Source: Candidatus Prevotella equi
GTDB lineage: Bacteria; Bacteroidota; Bacteroidia; Bacteroidales; Bacteroidaceae
Reading direction: 5' to 3'
Assembly: GCA_018065145.1 (NCBI GenBank)
Contig: JAGHTW010000083.1
Span: forward strand, 1-47,942
Length of the DNA stretch: 47,942 nucleotides
Shown here: piece after piece, positions 32,300 through 42,343 of the stretch
How the letters are laid out: each line of letters starts with the position of its first letter
Numbering within the stretch: position 1 is the stretch's first letter
Notes under the pieces: model-generated
Databases searched by the model: none
Told to the model about the DNA's origin: nothing
Seen by the model: the letters and a program-made list of their open reading frames with translations, nothing else
Position numbers and translations under genes: made by a program

Positions 32300-32319
32300 T
32301 AAAATTCTATCAAACAAAG

Positions 32320-33051
32320 ATGAAAAAAGTATTAATGTCATTATTCCTTACTGGAATATGCGGTATGTCTTTTGCACAGGGAGAATTCACTGTGCCTGAT
32401 GATGGTGAGCAGCGTCGTTACGGAATCTTTGATAAAAAGAAGATTAAGCAGCAGGAAGCTGATCAGAAGAAAGTAAATAGTGTTATCTATGGTGATAAGA
32501 AGTCTGAAAATCAGAAAAAGGTTTCAAATAAGCCTGCTATAGATGAAAAATATCTCGTTGGAGCTTGTCCTGAAGTTAATGGCAAGGTGCAGTGGGAGAA
32601 GGTTTTTGAAGTGCCAGGAATGTCTGCGTCACAGATGTATGACAAGATGCTTGCGTACCTTAAGACCTTCGTAAAGGAAAAGGAACAGACGGAGTATAGC
32701 AAGGTTGCCGTAGTCAACGAATCACAGAAGCAGATAGGTGTGAGCGTAGTAGAGTGGCTTGTTTTTGAAAATAAGCCATTGAGTCTTGATAGAACAAAGT
32801 TCTGTTATAAGCTTATCGTTTCTTGTTATGATGGCAAGTGTCACGCGGTAATACGCAACATTAGCTATATCTATGATGAAGAGCGTGGTGGCGGTCAGTT
32901 CCCTGCAGAGGATATGATAAGTGATGCCCAGGCTCTCAATAAGGCAAAGAATGGTTTCCAGAAAGGCGGAAGTAAGAAGTTCCGCACAAAGACAATTGAC
33001 CGTAAGGATGAAATCTTTGTGCGTCTTGCTCAGGTTCTTGATGCAAAATAA
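32320..33051 (+). CDS. Exported DUF4468 protein
   Basis: This 243-residue protein has a signal peptide (MKKVLMSLFLTGICGMSFAQ). A Lys-rich segment (~25-75) is followed by a DUF4468-type TBP-like fold: GKVQWEKVFEVPGMSASQMY (~88-107) and CYKLIVSCYDGKCHAVIRNI (~166-185) match the family pattern. The C-terminal segment has SDAQALNKAKNGF and a basic stretch. DUF4468 proteins are common in Bacteroidetes and have no settled role; an envelope location is likely. It lies between the membrane peptide and another small membrane protein. Confidence 0.88.
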   Translation: MKKVLMSLFLTGICGMSFAQGEFTVPDDGEQRRYGIFDKKKIKQQEADQKKVNSVIYGDKKSENQKKVSNKPAIDEKYLVGACPEVNGKVQWEKVFEVPGMSASQMYDKMLAYLKTFVKEKEQTEYSKVAVVNESQKQIGVSVVEWLVFENKPLSLDRTKFCYKLIVSCYDGKCHAVIRNISYIYDEERGGGQFPAEDMISDAQALNKAKNGFQKGGSKKFRTKTIDRKDEIFVRLAQVLDAK

Positions 33052-33085
33052 AAGATAAAGGGAATTGGAAGAAATAGTAAATACG

Positions 33086-33334
33086 ATGGAGAATGAGGAC
33101 GTTGTGATACAGCGTCCTCGCCATCATAAGAGACCAAAGAAAGAGTATAGCATCATTTTCAAGATTAGACAAATCTTGAATGTATTGTTTATGGTCATTG
33201 GCGTTATCGGTGCTGTGATGTATAGTGGATGGATCGGTGACGGAAGAATAGAAATGATGGGTGCTGTACTGGCAGTCATTGCTATCTCTATGAAGATGGC
33301 AGAGTGTGTATTGAGATTCTTGAACAAAGGATAA
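33086..33334 (+). CDS. Small two-helix membrane protein
   Basis: The protein has 82 residues from the ATG at 33086; a TTG 21 nt upstream is in frame but less likely. The N-terminus is basic (RPRHHKRPKKEY) and is followed by two hydrophobic helices (ILNVLFMVIGVIGAVMY and MMGAVLAVIAISMKMAECVL). It lies between DUF4468 and the porin gene in a compact operon (13 bp before the porin start). No family is recognised. Confidence 0.75.
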   Translation: MENEDVVIQRPRHHKRPKKEYSIIFKIRQILNVLFMVIGVIGAVMYSGWIGDGRIEMMGAVLAVIAISMKMAECVLRFLNKG

Positions 33335-33347
33335 CAAAAGAAACGGC

Positions 33348-35672
33348 GTGAAACGTATATTAGGTATAATCTTTTTGGTGTTAGCATTTGGCAATAGTGG
33401 TTTTGCACAGGTGATAGACGAATACGATGATGGTTTTACCGTCGTTGATAATTCGTTTAACCCTAATCGTGCTATCGATTCCCTCAAGACAAAGCATAAG
33501 AAGATACCTAAGCGTATGCAGGTATGGACGATAGATAAATTCGGTGATATTACGAAACAGGTTCCAGACACTGCTGTACATCTGTTTATGAACAGTGTTT
33601 TCAATACAGGTACATACGGTGAATATACCACAACTGGTAATCAAGGTTCTCCACGTATCTCTCGTATTGCTACCGACAGACGATATACTACACGTTTTGC
33701 GTTTGTTGAGCCGTATAGCTATTTTGTTACTGATCCGACAGATTTGAGATTTACCAATACCCTTTCGCCAATGACGCATCTGTATTATAATAGTGCAGGC
33801 AATAGGGATAATGGTGAGGATCATATAAAAGCACTCTTTGCTACGAATGTAAATAAACAGATAGGTTTAGGATTTAAGTTTAACTATCTCTATGCCCGTG
33901 GCTATTATAACAGTCAGAGCGTTTCATTGTTTGATTACACGTTGTGGGCTTCGTATCTCGGACCACGATATCAGGCTCATTTCATCATGACTTTCAATCA
34001 TCTGAAAGAAGCCCTTAATGGAGGTATAACAAATGATGAATATGTAACCCATCCTGAAGCTTCGTCTGTTAGTTTTGATTCTGATGAGATACCTACAGTG
34101 CTCAATAATAACTGGCAGCGCAATGACGTTTTCAATTTGACTCTGTCACATCGCTATAATTTAGGCTTCTATCGAAAGGTTCGAATGACCGACGATGAGA
34201 TAGAAGCAAGAAAGTTCGCTATTGAGGCAAAAAAGGAAAGAGAAGCATCCGGTGTTGATGACAAGGGGAAGGAGAAGAAACGAAAAACTGAGGCAAGACC
34301 AGACAATGCAAAGGTACAACAAGAGTTTCAGGGACGTCCTTCTGATGCGAAGATTGTTGGAGATCTAAAGACGGATTCTCTTAAAAGCATAATTCTTGCT
34401 AAGGATTCTCTTGCCTCAATGGCTGATAGCCTGTTGGCAAAGAATGATACACTTACTGAGGATACAACATGGTTGAAGGATGAATATGTACCAGTGACTA
34501 GCTTTATTCATAATTTGAATATTGACAATTATCAACGTACGTATATAGCTCATACCTCACCATCCAATTATTATAATAATGTGTATGATGTACCTGAGTT
34601 TAATGCTATAGGATCAAAGATATATGATGAGACGAAATTGTTCTCTGTGAGGAATAACTTTGCTATAGGACTGTTGGAAGGTTTCAATAAATATATCCCT
34701 ATGGGAGGAAAAGTGTATATTGCTAATGATATACGCAACTACAAACTGCCGGATATAAACAATACGTATAGTTCTATAACTGAGACGGATGTGAATGTAG
34801 GCGCACAGATAGAGAAGACTACAGGACGCATTATTCATTACAAAGCTACAGCGGAATTTGGTATCGCTGGCAAGAGCGCGGGTGACGTAAATATTGACGC
34901 TACAGGAGATGTTAATGTCAGAATGTTTAAAGATACTCTGACATTGAAACTGAAAGGATTCTATCATCTTAACACTCCTTCTTTCTACCAGCGTCGATTC
35001 CAATCAAAGCATTTCTGGTGGAATCACAATGATGACTTCTCCAAGCAGATGCATACCCATTTAGAGGGAATGATAACATATCCTAAGTCAAAGACAACAG
35101 TGCGTGTGGCGTATGATAATCTGCAGAATTATGTCTATCTTGCAGAGTCATACAATCGTTCTTCTTCTGGCAACATAACAAACTTCACTGCTGATTACAG
35201 ACAGACATCAAAGAATATCAGTCTTATCACAATAGCACTGGAACAGAATGCGAGGTTGGGAATATTAAATTGGGAAAACCGACTGACGTTCCAGAAGAGT
35301 AGTGATGATAAAATATTGGCAGTGCCATTGTTGAATTTCTGGACCAATCTTTACCTTGACTTTCGTATAGCGAAGGTGCTAAAGGTTAATTTTGGTGCTG
35401 AGATGTTCTGGTTCTCAAAGTATTATGCACAGGAATTCTGCTCACAGTTAGGACAATATGCTGTTCAGGAGAACGATCAGGTAAAGACAAAGGTGGGTGG
35501 CTATCCTTATGTAAATGTATATTGTAATTTCAAACTCAAACAATGTCGCTTCTATGTAATGATGTCACATGTCAATAGTGGCATGGGAGAAAAGAATTAT
35601 TTCCTCACACCACATCATCCGATGAACGAACGTTTGTTGAGGTTAGGACTTGCGTGGATATTCCATAATTAA
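33348..35672 (+). CDS. Putative outer-membrane porin (Porin_10 type)
   Basis: This 774-residue protein starts at GTG (33348), giving a signal peptide MKRILGIIFLVLAFGNSGFAQ. The order of Bacteroidetes porin features is visible: PRISRIATDRRYTTRFAF and FVEPYSYF early, then an extended beta-rich region with alternating aromatic residues, ending in LAWIFHN. A Lys/Glu-rich insertion (~285-325) and a repetitive DSL-rich segment (~342-365) interrupt the barrel region and are probably surface loops. It lies in the pyk-queC run. Confidence 0.85.
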   Translation: MKRILGIIFLVLAFGNSGFAQVIDEYDDGFTVVDNSFNPNRAIDSLKTKHKKIPKRMQVWTIDKFGDITKQVPDTAVHLFMNSVFNTGTYGEYTTTGNQGSPRISRIATDRRYTTRFAFVEPYSYFVTDPTDLRFTNTLSPMTHLYYNSAGNRDNGEDHIKALFATNVNKQIGLGFKFNYLYARGYYNSQSVSLFDYTLWASYLGPRYQAHFIMTFNHLKEALNGGITNDEYVTHPEASSVSFDSDEIPTVLNNNWQRNDVFNLTLSHRYNLGFYRKVRMTDDEIEARKFAIEAKKEREASGVDDKGKEKKRKTEARPDNAKVQQEFQGRPSDAKIVGDLKTDSLKSIILAKDSLASMADSLLAKNDTLTEDTTWLKDEYVPVTSFIHNLNIDNYQRTYIAHTSPSNYYNNVYDVPEFNAIGSKIYDETKLFSVRNNFAIGLLEGFNKYIPMGGKVYIANDIRNYKLPDINNTYSSITETDVNVGAQIEKTTGRIIHYKATAEFGIAGKSAGDVNIDATGDVNVRMFKDTLTLKLKGFYHLNTPSFYQRRFQSKHFWWNHNDDFSKQMHTHLEGMITYPKSKTTVRVAYDNLQNYVYLAESYNRSSSGNITNFTADYRQTSKNISLITIALEQNARLGILNWENRLTFQKSSDDKILAVPLLNFWTNLYLDFRIAKVLKVNFGAEMFWFSKYYAQEFCSQLGQYAVQENDQVKTKVGGYPYVNVYCNFKLKQCRFYVMMSHVNSGMGEKNYFLTPHHPMNERLLRLGLAWIFHN

Positions 35673-35684
35673 ATGTAAGACACA

Positions 35685-36338
35685 ATGAAAGATTCTGTTA
35701 TAATCGTTTCTGGCGGCATGGATTCCGTTACCATGCTATACGAGTACAAGGACTCAATTGCTTTGGGTATCAGTTTTAACTACGGCAGTAAGCATAATGA
35801 AAAGGAAATTGCCTATGCTCGTATGCATTGTGAACGTTTAGGCATAGAGCATATAGAGATACCTCTGGCATTCATGCAACAGTATTTTAAGTCGTCCTTG
35901 CTTATTGGGGGAGAAGAGATACCAGAGGGACATTATGAAGATGAGAATATGAAATCGACTGTTGTGCCTTTCCGTAATGGTATCATGCTTGCAATAGCAG
36001 CAGGATTAGCAGAGAGTAGGGGATTGAAACATGTGATGCTTGCTAATCATGGTGGAGATCATGCAATCTATCCTGATTGTCGCAGAGGTTTTATTGATGC
36101 GATGAGTGAAGCAATAAAGAACGGAACATATGAGGGACTGACTATACTCGCACCATATACAGATATAACAAAAGCCGACATTGCACGCAAAGGAAAGGAA
36201 CTTTCCATAGACTATACAGAGACATGGTCTTGCTACAAAGGTGGCGATGTGCATTGTGGTAAATGTGGTACTTGTACAGAGCGTAAAGAAGCACTTCTTG
36301 AAGCAGGAATAGAGGATAAGACTATATACGAAGGTTAA
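35685..36338 (+). CDS. queC: 7-cyano-7-deazaguanine synthase QueC
   Basis: This 217-residue enzyme makes preQ0, a queuosine precursor, from 7-carboxy-7-deazaguanine and ammonia using ATP. The PP-loop motif SGGMDS (9-14) is intact, as is the C-terminal zinc site C-x7-CGKCGTC, with the four Cys in CYKGGDVHCGKCGTC (about 188-202). It starts 12 bp after the porin stop. No queD, queE or queF genes are adjacent. Confidence 0.96.
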   Translation: MKDSVIIVSGGMDSVTMLYEYKDSIALGISFNYGSKHNEKEIAYARMHCERLGIEHIEIPLAFMQQYFKSSLLIGGEEIPEGHYEDENMKSTVVPFRNGIMLAIAAGLAESRGLKHVMLANHGGDHAIYPDCRRGFIDAMSEAIKNGTYEGLTILAPYTDITKADIARKGKELSIDYTETWSCYKGGDVHCGKCGTCTERKEALLEAGIEDKTIYEG

Positions 36339-36345
36339 AAACCTT
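36331..36345 (+). terminator. Weak hairpin at the queC stop
   Basis: AAGGTT-AAA-AACCTT overlaps the stop codon, and a T-run follows only ~12 bp later. It is a doubtful terminator. Confidence 0.3.
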
Positions 36346-36418
36346 TGATTATTATCATTTTTTTATATAAGGTAAACTAAAAAATATAGATAAGTTTTCT
36401 AATTTGCATCGTTTTTTG

Positions 36419-36426
36419 TAAATTTG
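36419..36426 (+). promoter_or_regulatory. Probable -7 box for the DUF5686 gene
   Basis: TAAATTTG matches TAnnTTTG; upstream, TTTT at 36395-36398 with a 20-bp spacer is an imperfect -33. It excludes the TTG at 36424 as a start. Confidence 0.5.
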
Positions 36427-36453
36427 CAGTCAAATAACTACATAGAAGAATTG

Positions 36454-39078
36454 ATGATGATTTTTAAGAGACACATATTTGTATTGATACTCTCGGTATT
36501 AACTCTTGTTGCAAATGCGCAGATAAAGGGTGTTGTTACCGATGCGGAGTTTGGAGATGGCGTTTCCTTTGTAACGGTATCGTACAAGGGAAAGCATGTT
36601 GCGTCTGTTGGTGATGTTGAGGGTCAATATAAGATTGCCAAGCATAACGGATGGGTGCTGACATTCTCTGCTGTGGGCTATAAATCAAAGGATGTTAAGA
36701 TAACTTCAAGTACTCCTGACGAGTTGAATATCGTGTTGCAACCTGACAGTAAGTACCTTGATGAACTTACCGTAAAGTCTAAGAAAAGCCGTTATAGTCG
36801 TAAGGAAAATCCTGCTGTAGAACTTATGCGCAGGGTTATTGCTGCAAAGAAGCAGACAAAACTTGAGAACAAAGATTATTATCAGTATCGTAACTATGAG
36901 AAGTTGACTATATGCCTTAACAATGTAACAAAGGAAAAGTTGGACTCTGGTTCGTATGCTAAGAAACCATGGCTGAAGGATCAGGTAGAGATAAATCCTA
37001 AAACAGGCAAATATATCCTTCCTGTCATTGTAACAGAGAAGGTGTTCCGTAAGTTCTATCGTAAGGATCCATCAAAGGAGAGAATACTTGTTGATGCAGA
37101 GAAATCATCAGGCGTCAACGATTTGATTGAGACAGGTGATATGTTCACCACAATTGCAAAGGATGTATTCACAGAGGTTGATATCTATGACAACCGTGTA
37201 AAACTCCTGAAGTTGCCTTTCGTGTCACCAATCGGTGATGATGCTATCAGCTGCTATCGCTATTATATTGTTGATACGGTTAAGGTAGATCGTGATTCAT
37301 GCATACATCTGACATTCCTTCCGAATAATCAGCAGGACATAGCGTTCCGAGGTGATTTGTGGATTATCAATGATTCTTCTTTACATGTCAAGAAAGCTAT
37401 TCTCGGTATTCCAAAGCGTTCTGATGTCAATTTCGTTTCTGAGATGGAGATCGAGCAGGAATATATTCAGTTGCCTACGGGTGAGTGGGTACTTTCAAAC
37501 AATGACATGATTGTAGAGATGGAGATAGTCGGAAATGTAGGTAAGTTCTTTATTAATCGCATTTCACGACGCAATGATTACTCATTTGATCACATTGATG
37601 ACAAACTCTTCCGTGGTAAGGCATTAGAGAAACGTGACCCTTATTCCGAGATGCGTGATACGGAATACTGGACAGATAACCGTGAAGTAAGTCTCACTAA
37701 GGGTGAGGAAGGTATGGATTCCTTTATCAAAGGCATTAAGAGCACAAAGGGATTCGGATGGCTTATGACAGGTTTCAAGGCAATACTTGAAAACTATATT
37801 GAGACCACAAAGGCAGGAAAACCAAGTAAGGTTGATATAGGTCCTGTGACGTCAATGATTTCCAGCAACACCATTGATGGTCTCCGTTTGCGTCTTGCTG
37901 CCCAGACCACAGGTGCACTCAACCGTCATTTCTTCCTCAAGGGATATGTTGCTTATGGTTTTAATTCGCATAAGTTCCATTATGACTTAGACCGTAAGGA
38001 AAGAAAAGTTTATTATGGCGGAACGGCTACATACTCATTCAACAAGAAGTCATATTCGCCTGATGAGTTCCCTATGAGAAATATCTCTATTACCTCATCT
38101 TATGACCTTGTATCACCATCGGATCAGTTCCTTGATGTTGACAAGGATAACCTCTTTGCTGCTATCAAGTGGACATCAGTACCATCACAGGCACTCTGTC
38201 GTACACATAGCATAGACTTTGTAGATGAAGAAGATTGGGGTTTCTCTGTTAAAGCAGGACTTATAAATAGCACTAATGAAGCTGCGGGTCGTTTGGTTTG
38301 CCGTACCATGAACAATTGGACACAGAATGTTGATGGTACATGGTCATTAGCAAATAATCCTACTTTCCAAGGTAAGTACACGACAACAGAGGCATACGTT
38401 ATCTTGTCATATTCGCCAGGACAGACATATATCAACCAGAAGATGAAGCGTCGTCCTATCAATAAGGATGCACCAGTGTTCAAGTTGAAGCACGCTATAG
38501 GTTTGAAGGGTTTCCTTGGTGGACAGTATAACTACAACTTTACCGAAGTAGCAGCTATCAAGCGTTTCTGGGTAGGCACATGGGGTAAGACTGATATTGT
38601 GCTTAAAGCGGGTTATCAGTGGAACAAAGTGCCATTCATGATGCTCATCGCACCTCCTGCTAACCTTTCTGTTATCTGGCAGCCACAGACATTTGCCCTT
38701 TTGGACAATATGGAGTTCCTCAACGACAAATATGTATCAGCACAGATAGAGTGGGACTTCTGCGGAAAGCTCTTTAATCGCTTGCCACTTATTAAGAAAT
38801 TGCAGTGGCGTGAGTTGGTTGGCTTCAACGTTCTTTATGGCGGACTCTCCGACAAGAACAATCCAATGCTTGATATCAATAAGAATAGCGATTATCTCAT
38901 GATGTTCCCAGAGGAGACACATTCAATGAATGGCAAACCATACGTAGAGATGCGTGTAGGTATTCACAATATCTTCAAGCTCCTCTCTGTTGAATACGTT
39001 CGTCGATTGACACATACAAGTAGCACCAAGAGTTCAAAGAACCATGGTGTCCGTTTCGGTTTCCGTGTTACATTCTAA
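36454..39078 (+). CDS. DUF5686 outer-membrane protein with carboxypeptidase-like domain
   Basis: The protein has 874 residues from the ATG at 36454 (a second ATG follows at 36457). Signal peptide: MMIFKRHIFVLILSVLTLVANAQ. A carboxypeptidase-regulatory-like beta domain (about 22-105, KGVVTDAEFGDGV to LNIVLQPDSKYLDEL) comes first. A long DUF5686-type region follows, containing the helical ENPAVELMRRVIAAKKQ and ending with a barrel-like GVRFGFRVTF. The C-terminal Phe suggests an outer-membrane barrel. These proteins are widespread in Bacteroidetes; transport or biogenesis roles are suspected, not shown. It is probably monocistronic, with the terminator at 39114-39152. Confidence 0.88.
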   Translation: MMIFKRHIFVLILSVLTLVANAQIKGVVTDAEFGDGVSFVTVSYKGKHVASVGDVEGQYKIAKHNGWVLTFSAVGYKSKDVKITSSTPDELNIVLQPDSKYLDELTVKSKKSRYSRKENPAVELMRRVIAAKKQTKLENKDYYQYRNYEKLTICLNNVTKEKLDSGSYAKKPWLKDQVEINPKTGKYILPVIVTEKVFRKFYRKDPSKERILVDAEKSSGVNDLIETGDMFTTIAKDVFTEVDIYDNRVKLLKLPFVSPIGDDAISCYRYYIVDTVKVDRDSCIHLTFLPNNQQDIAFRGDLWIINDSSLHVKKAILGIPKRSDVNFVSEMEIEQEYIQLPTGEWVLSNNDMIVEMEIVGNVGKFFINRISRRNDYSFDHIDDKLFRGKALEKRDPYSEMRDTEYWTDNREVSLTKGEEGMDSFIKGIKSTKGFGWLMTGFKAILENYIETTKAGKPSKVDIGPVTSMISSNTIDGLRLRLAAQTTGALNRHFFLKGYVAYGFNSHKFHYDLDRKERKVYYGGTATYSFNKKSYSPDEFPMRNISITSSYDLVSPSDQFLDVDKDNLFAAIKWTSVPSQALCRTHSIDFVDEEDWGFSVKAGLINSTNEAAGRLVCRTMNNWTQNVDGTWSLANNPTFQGKYTTTEAYVILSYSPGQTYINQKMKRRPINKDAPVFKLKHAIGLKGFLGGQYNYNFTEVAAIKRFWVGTWGKTDIVLKAGYQWNKVPFMMLIAPPANLSVIWQPQTFALLDNMEFLNDKYVSAQIEWDFCGKLFNRLPLIKKLQWRELVGFNVLYGGLSDKNNPMLDINKNSDYLMMFPEETHSMNGKPYVEMRVGIHNIFKLLSVEYVRRLTHTSSTKSSKNHGVRFGFRVTF

Positions 39079-39113
39079 CCGAACGTAAGATAATACATAA
39101 CTTGATAATATAC

Positions 39114-39152
39114 AATAACGGCTCAACATCGTTGCGATGCTGAGCCGTTATT
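39114..39152. terminator. Bidirectional terminator
   Basis: A 12-bp stem, AATAACGGCTCA / TGAGCCGTTATT, extends past one mismatch into CATCG/CGATG around a 3-nt loop. A T-run follows on plus. It separates the convergent DUF5686 gene and the efflux operon. Confidence 0.92.
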
Positions 39153-39173
39153 GTTTTTGTATCTTTCGTTTTA

Positions 39174-40397
39174 TTACTCGTATCTGATAGCTTCGATAGG
39201 ATCCATTCGTGCTGCCTTTTGCGCAGGGAAATAACCGAATCCTACACCGATGATAGTGCAGACAATAAACGAAACTATAATACTCCACATTGGTACAGAT
39301 GTAGGTAGTCCTATCAGTACGCTTGCAATGGTAACAAGCAACATGCCGAATCCTATTCCTAAGACACCACCTGTTACTGAGATGATGATAGATTCGATGA
39401 GGAACTGGTTACTTATATCTATGCCTCTTGCTCCGACAGACATGCGAAGTCCTATCTCTTTTGTTCGTTCCGTCACGCTTACGAGCATAATGTTCATGAT
39501 ACCTATACCCGCAACGAGAAGTGAGAAAGCAGCAGCTACAACAAGTATCAGCGTTACCATATCCATTGTTGAAGACATGGTTTCCATCATCTCCTGTTGG
39601 GAACGAATAGTGAAGTTATCTTCTGCATCATCCTTTAGTTTATGTTGATTTCTCAGTATTCCAGTAAGTTCTTCTATCGCATCATCAGTCATTTCCTCTG
39701 TTATAGCAGAGCAGTTGATGGACGAAAGGAAAGTCTGTGCCGTCAAGCGTTTCATTACAGTTGTGTAAGGCGCTATCATCAGGTTATCCTGATCCATGCC
39801 AAACGAGTTGTAACCTTTGCTCTTTAGTACTCCGATTACGCGGAATGGGATGCTTTTGAAACGTATCATCTTGCCTACAGGATCCTGACCGTCAGGGAAT
39901 AGCTCGTCAACAACAGTTTTGCCTATAATGCAAACCTTCGAACTTTTCTTAATGTCGTCTTCAGTAAAGCAAGCACCACTAGTTATCTCCCATTGTTTGA
40001 TGTCTATATACTCAACACCTTCGCCGTACATTGTACAACTTGTATTGTTGTTACCATTTACGACCTGTCCGCTTGACGTTACCTCAGGTGATGCAAAAGG
40101 CACATATTTAGCCTCCTTCTTTATTGCCTCGTAATCCTCCACCTTCAGTGTCTGCATCTCTGATGGGTCCTGTCTTGCACCACCCATGCCACGGTCAGAA
40201 CCAGGGCGTACCATGATGATATTGGAACCAATCTGCTGTATGTTCTCGCGGATTGACTCCTTAGAGCCTTGTCCTATTGCCATCATCACTATTACTGCAG
40301 CCACACCAATTATGATGCCTAGCATTGACAGGAAGCTGCGGAACTTATTATTGGATATTGCCTTGATGGCAACCTTTATAAGATTTATAAAATTCAT
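39174..40397 (-). CDS. MacB/FtsX-type ABC transporter permease
   Basis: This 407-residue inner-membrane permease has the MacB fold: helix 1 (FRSFLSMLGIIIGVAAVIVM), a ~230-residue periplasmic domain, then three helices (VTLILVVAAAFSLLVAGIGI, SIIISVTGGVLGIGFGMLLV and SIIVSFIVCTIIGVGFGYFP). It ends with the typical RMDPIEAIRYE. It lacks an ATPase domain, which is encoded by the gene just upstream (12 bp apart). It is the last gene of a TolC-MacA-ATPase-permease operon, suggesting export of a toxic compound or lipidic or peptide substrate. The substrate is unknown. Confidence 0.92.
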   Translation of the reverse strand: MNFINLIKVAIKAISNNKFRSFLSMLGIIIGVAAVIVMMAIGQGSKESIRENIQQIGSNIIMVRPGSDRGMGGARQDPSEMQTLKVEDYEAIKKEAKYVPFASPEVTSSGQVVNGNNNTSCTMYGEGVEYIDIKQWEITSGACFTEDDIKKSSKVCIIGKTVVDELFPDGQDPVGKMIRFKSIPFRVIGVLKSKGYNSFGMDQDNLMIAPYTTVMKRLTAQTFLSSINCSAITEEMTDDAIEELTGILRNQHKLKDDAEDNFTIRSQQEMMETMSSTMDMVTLILVVAAAFSLLVAGIGIMNIMLVSVTERTKEIGLRMSVGARGIDISNQFLIESIIISVTGGVLGIGFGMLLVTIASVLIGLPTSVPMWSIIVSFIVCTIIGVGFGYFPAQKAARMDPIEAIRYE

Positions 40398-40409
40398 AAT
40401 GTCCTGTCT

Positions 40410-41159
40410 TTAATCATCCTGTGGCAGAGGCAGGTTTGCCAATGCCTCTGCTGCAGATTGAATATTGTTGTTTAATACATCCTCACGTATCTTACCGTCA
40501 CGCAGCATGATATTGCGTGAAGAATATCTTGCTATATCAGGGTTATGCGTTACAAAGATAATCGTTCTGCCCTGCGCATGAAGTTTCTGAAACAGAACGA
40601 GCATCTCAAATGAAGTGCGGGTGTCAAGGTTACCAGTTGCTTCGTCCGCAAGAATTACCGCTGGATTATTCACCAGTGCGCGTGCTATTGCCACACGTTG
40701 CATCTGTCCGCCTGACATCTGATTAGACTTATGATACAACCTGTCTCCAAGACCTACCTCTTCCAGTGCTTTTATCGCAGCCTCTCTACGTTGTGAAGCG
40801 GAGTATTCCGAGTTATACATCAAAGGCAGTTCCACGTTTTCCACTGATGTTGTCTTTGCCAGAAGGTTATAGTTCTGGAATACGAATCCTATCTTCCTGT
40901 TACGCAGTCGTGCTCTTTGGCTTTTTGACATAGTCCTTACCGACACTCCGTCAAGATAATATTCTCCTGATGTCGGAGTGTCAAGGCATCCGAGCTGGTT
41001 AAGTAGTGTTGACTTGCCCGAGCCCGATGTGCCCATGATGGTAACGAACTCACCCTCGTGAATCTCAAAAGAGACGCCACGCAATGCCTTAACCGTTTCA
41101 TCTCCGACTTTAAATTCACGTCGTACGTTATCCAATTTAATGACTACTTTCTTCTCCAT
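40410..41159 (-). CDS. ABC transporter ATPase (MacB/LolD type)
   Basis: This 249-residue cytoplasmic ATPase energises the adjacent permease. Walker [10 protein letters not shown] (~43-51), Q-loop FQNYNLL (~94-100), ABC signature [15 protein letters not shown] (~147-161), Walker [11 protein letters not shown] (~168-177) and the H-loop FVTHNPD are all intact. It starts 5 bp before the end of the spacer from the MacA-like gene (41165). Confidence 0.95.
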   Translation of the reverse strand: MEKKVVIKLDNVRREFKVGDETVKALRGVSFEIHEGEFVTIMGTSGSGKSTLLNQLGCLDTPTSGEYYLDGVSVRTMSKSQRARLRNRKIGFVFQNYNLLAKTTSVENVELPLMYNSEYSASQRREAAIKALEEVGLGDRLYHKSNQMSGGQMQRVAIARALVNNPAVILADEATGNLDTRTSFEMLVLFQKLHAQGRTIIFVTHNPDIARYSSRNIMLRDGKIREDVLNNNIQSAAEALANLPLPQDD

Positions 41160-41164
41160 TGCTC

Positions 41165-42343
41165 TTATTTCTTGTTATTCTTCTGTGGTGGTTTAGGCAT
41201 GAACGGATTCGTTTTTTTACCATTAGACATGGCTTCCTCATCCATCTCCATCTTAAACTCGGTTATAATCTTGTCTCCAACCTTAAGTCCGGACTTTATC
41301 TCCGTCTTAACACCATTACTCATGCCAGTGGTAACAGCAATAGCTTTGAATACATTGCCATCAAGAACCCAAACCTTTTCCTTGCTATTGCAATCCTGTA
41401 TTGTCTGCTCCTCTGTCAGCATCTTTTCGTTAGGTGCGAACTTAAGAGCCTTTGTAGGTATTGTAAGAACATTGTTTGTTTCTTTTGTGAAGATTGTAAC
41501 GTTGGCAGTAAGTCCTGGTTTCAGTTTCATGTCTGCATTAGGTGCGGATATCACCACCTGATAGGTTACTACATTGCTTGTTGTCTTTGCTACTTGACGC
41601 ACCTGTGTCACGCGTCCCTGAAAGACATCATCAGGATGAGCATCTACGGTGAAAGATACACGCTCACCTTCGCGTACCTCACCTATATCTGCTTCGTCTA
41701 TATCTGCTATCACCTGCATGTTAGTCAAGTCCTGAGCAATGGTGAACAGTTCCGGCGTATTAAATGAAGCCGCCACTGTCTGTCCTTCTTCAACAGACTT
41801 TGACAAGACGATACCATCGATAGGCGATGTGATAGTAGCATATCCAAGGTTTGTCGTTGCCTTGTTTACCTGTTGGGTAGAGGTTGTTACTTGCTGCAAT
41901 GCCTGCTGGTATGACAGGTTAGCCTGTTCATAGTCATTAGCAGAAATGAGACCTTTGTTGTATAGAGTCTTGTATCTCTCATAGTTTGCTTTCTGATATG
42001 CCAGAGAACTCTGTGCCGATGCCAGTTGAGCCTTGGCAGAAGCCAGTTCGCTCATCAGGTTTGTCTTGTCCAACTCTGCTATCACCTGACCTTTCTTTAC
42101 TACACTGTTGTAATCAACATACAGGTGAGCCACGATACCACTCACCTGAGTACCTACCGTTACCGATGTTACAGGTTCTATTGTACCCGTTGCTGTTACA
42201 CTCGTCGTGATGTCCGATTTCTCTACTGTCGCCATGTCGTACGTCACGTCTTCCTTCTCGTTTCCTCCTTTAAGGAGAATTGCTGCGATGGCAACTATCG
42301 CTACCACTGCAACTGCTATATATGTTTTCTTTTTCATCTTCAT
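41165..42343 (-). CDS. MacA-like periplasmic adaptor (HlyD/MFP family)
   Basis: This 392-residue protein has one N-terminal membrane anchor (KKTYIAVAVVAIVAIAAILL) and the MFP order: lipoyl half (VTVGTQVSGIVAHLYVDYNS), coiled-coil hairpin (about 95-165, rich in A and Q), lipoyl half (YATITSPIDGIVLSKSVEEG) and a beta-barrel/membrane-proximal region. It links the inner-membrane transporter to TolC. Its start overlaps the tolC-type stop by 4 bp (ATGA), indicating translational coupling. Confidence 0.93.
   Translation of the reverse strand: MKMKKKTYIAVAVVAIVAIAAILLKGGNEKEDVTYDMATVEKSDITTSVTATGTIEPVTSVTVGTQVSGIVAHLYVDYNSVVKKGQVIAELDKTNLMSELASAKAQLASAQSSLAYQKANYERYKTLYNKGLISANDYEQANLSYQQALQQVTTSTQQVNKATTNLGYATITSPIDGIVLSKSVEEGQTVAASFNTPELFTIAQDLTNMQVIADIDEADIGEVREGERVSFTVDAHPDDVFQGRVTQVRQVAKTTSNVVTYQVVISAPNADMKLKPGLTANVTIFTKETNNVLTIPTKALKFAPNEKMLTEEQTIQDCNSKEKVWVLDGNVFKAIAVTTGMSNGVKTEIKSGLKVGDKIITEFKMEMDEEAMSNGKKTNPFMPKPPQKNNKK

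Noticed and set aside
32936..33631. 231-codon minus-strand open frame
   Set aside because: It overlaps three plus-strand genes with clear signal peptides or family matches and has no family features.
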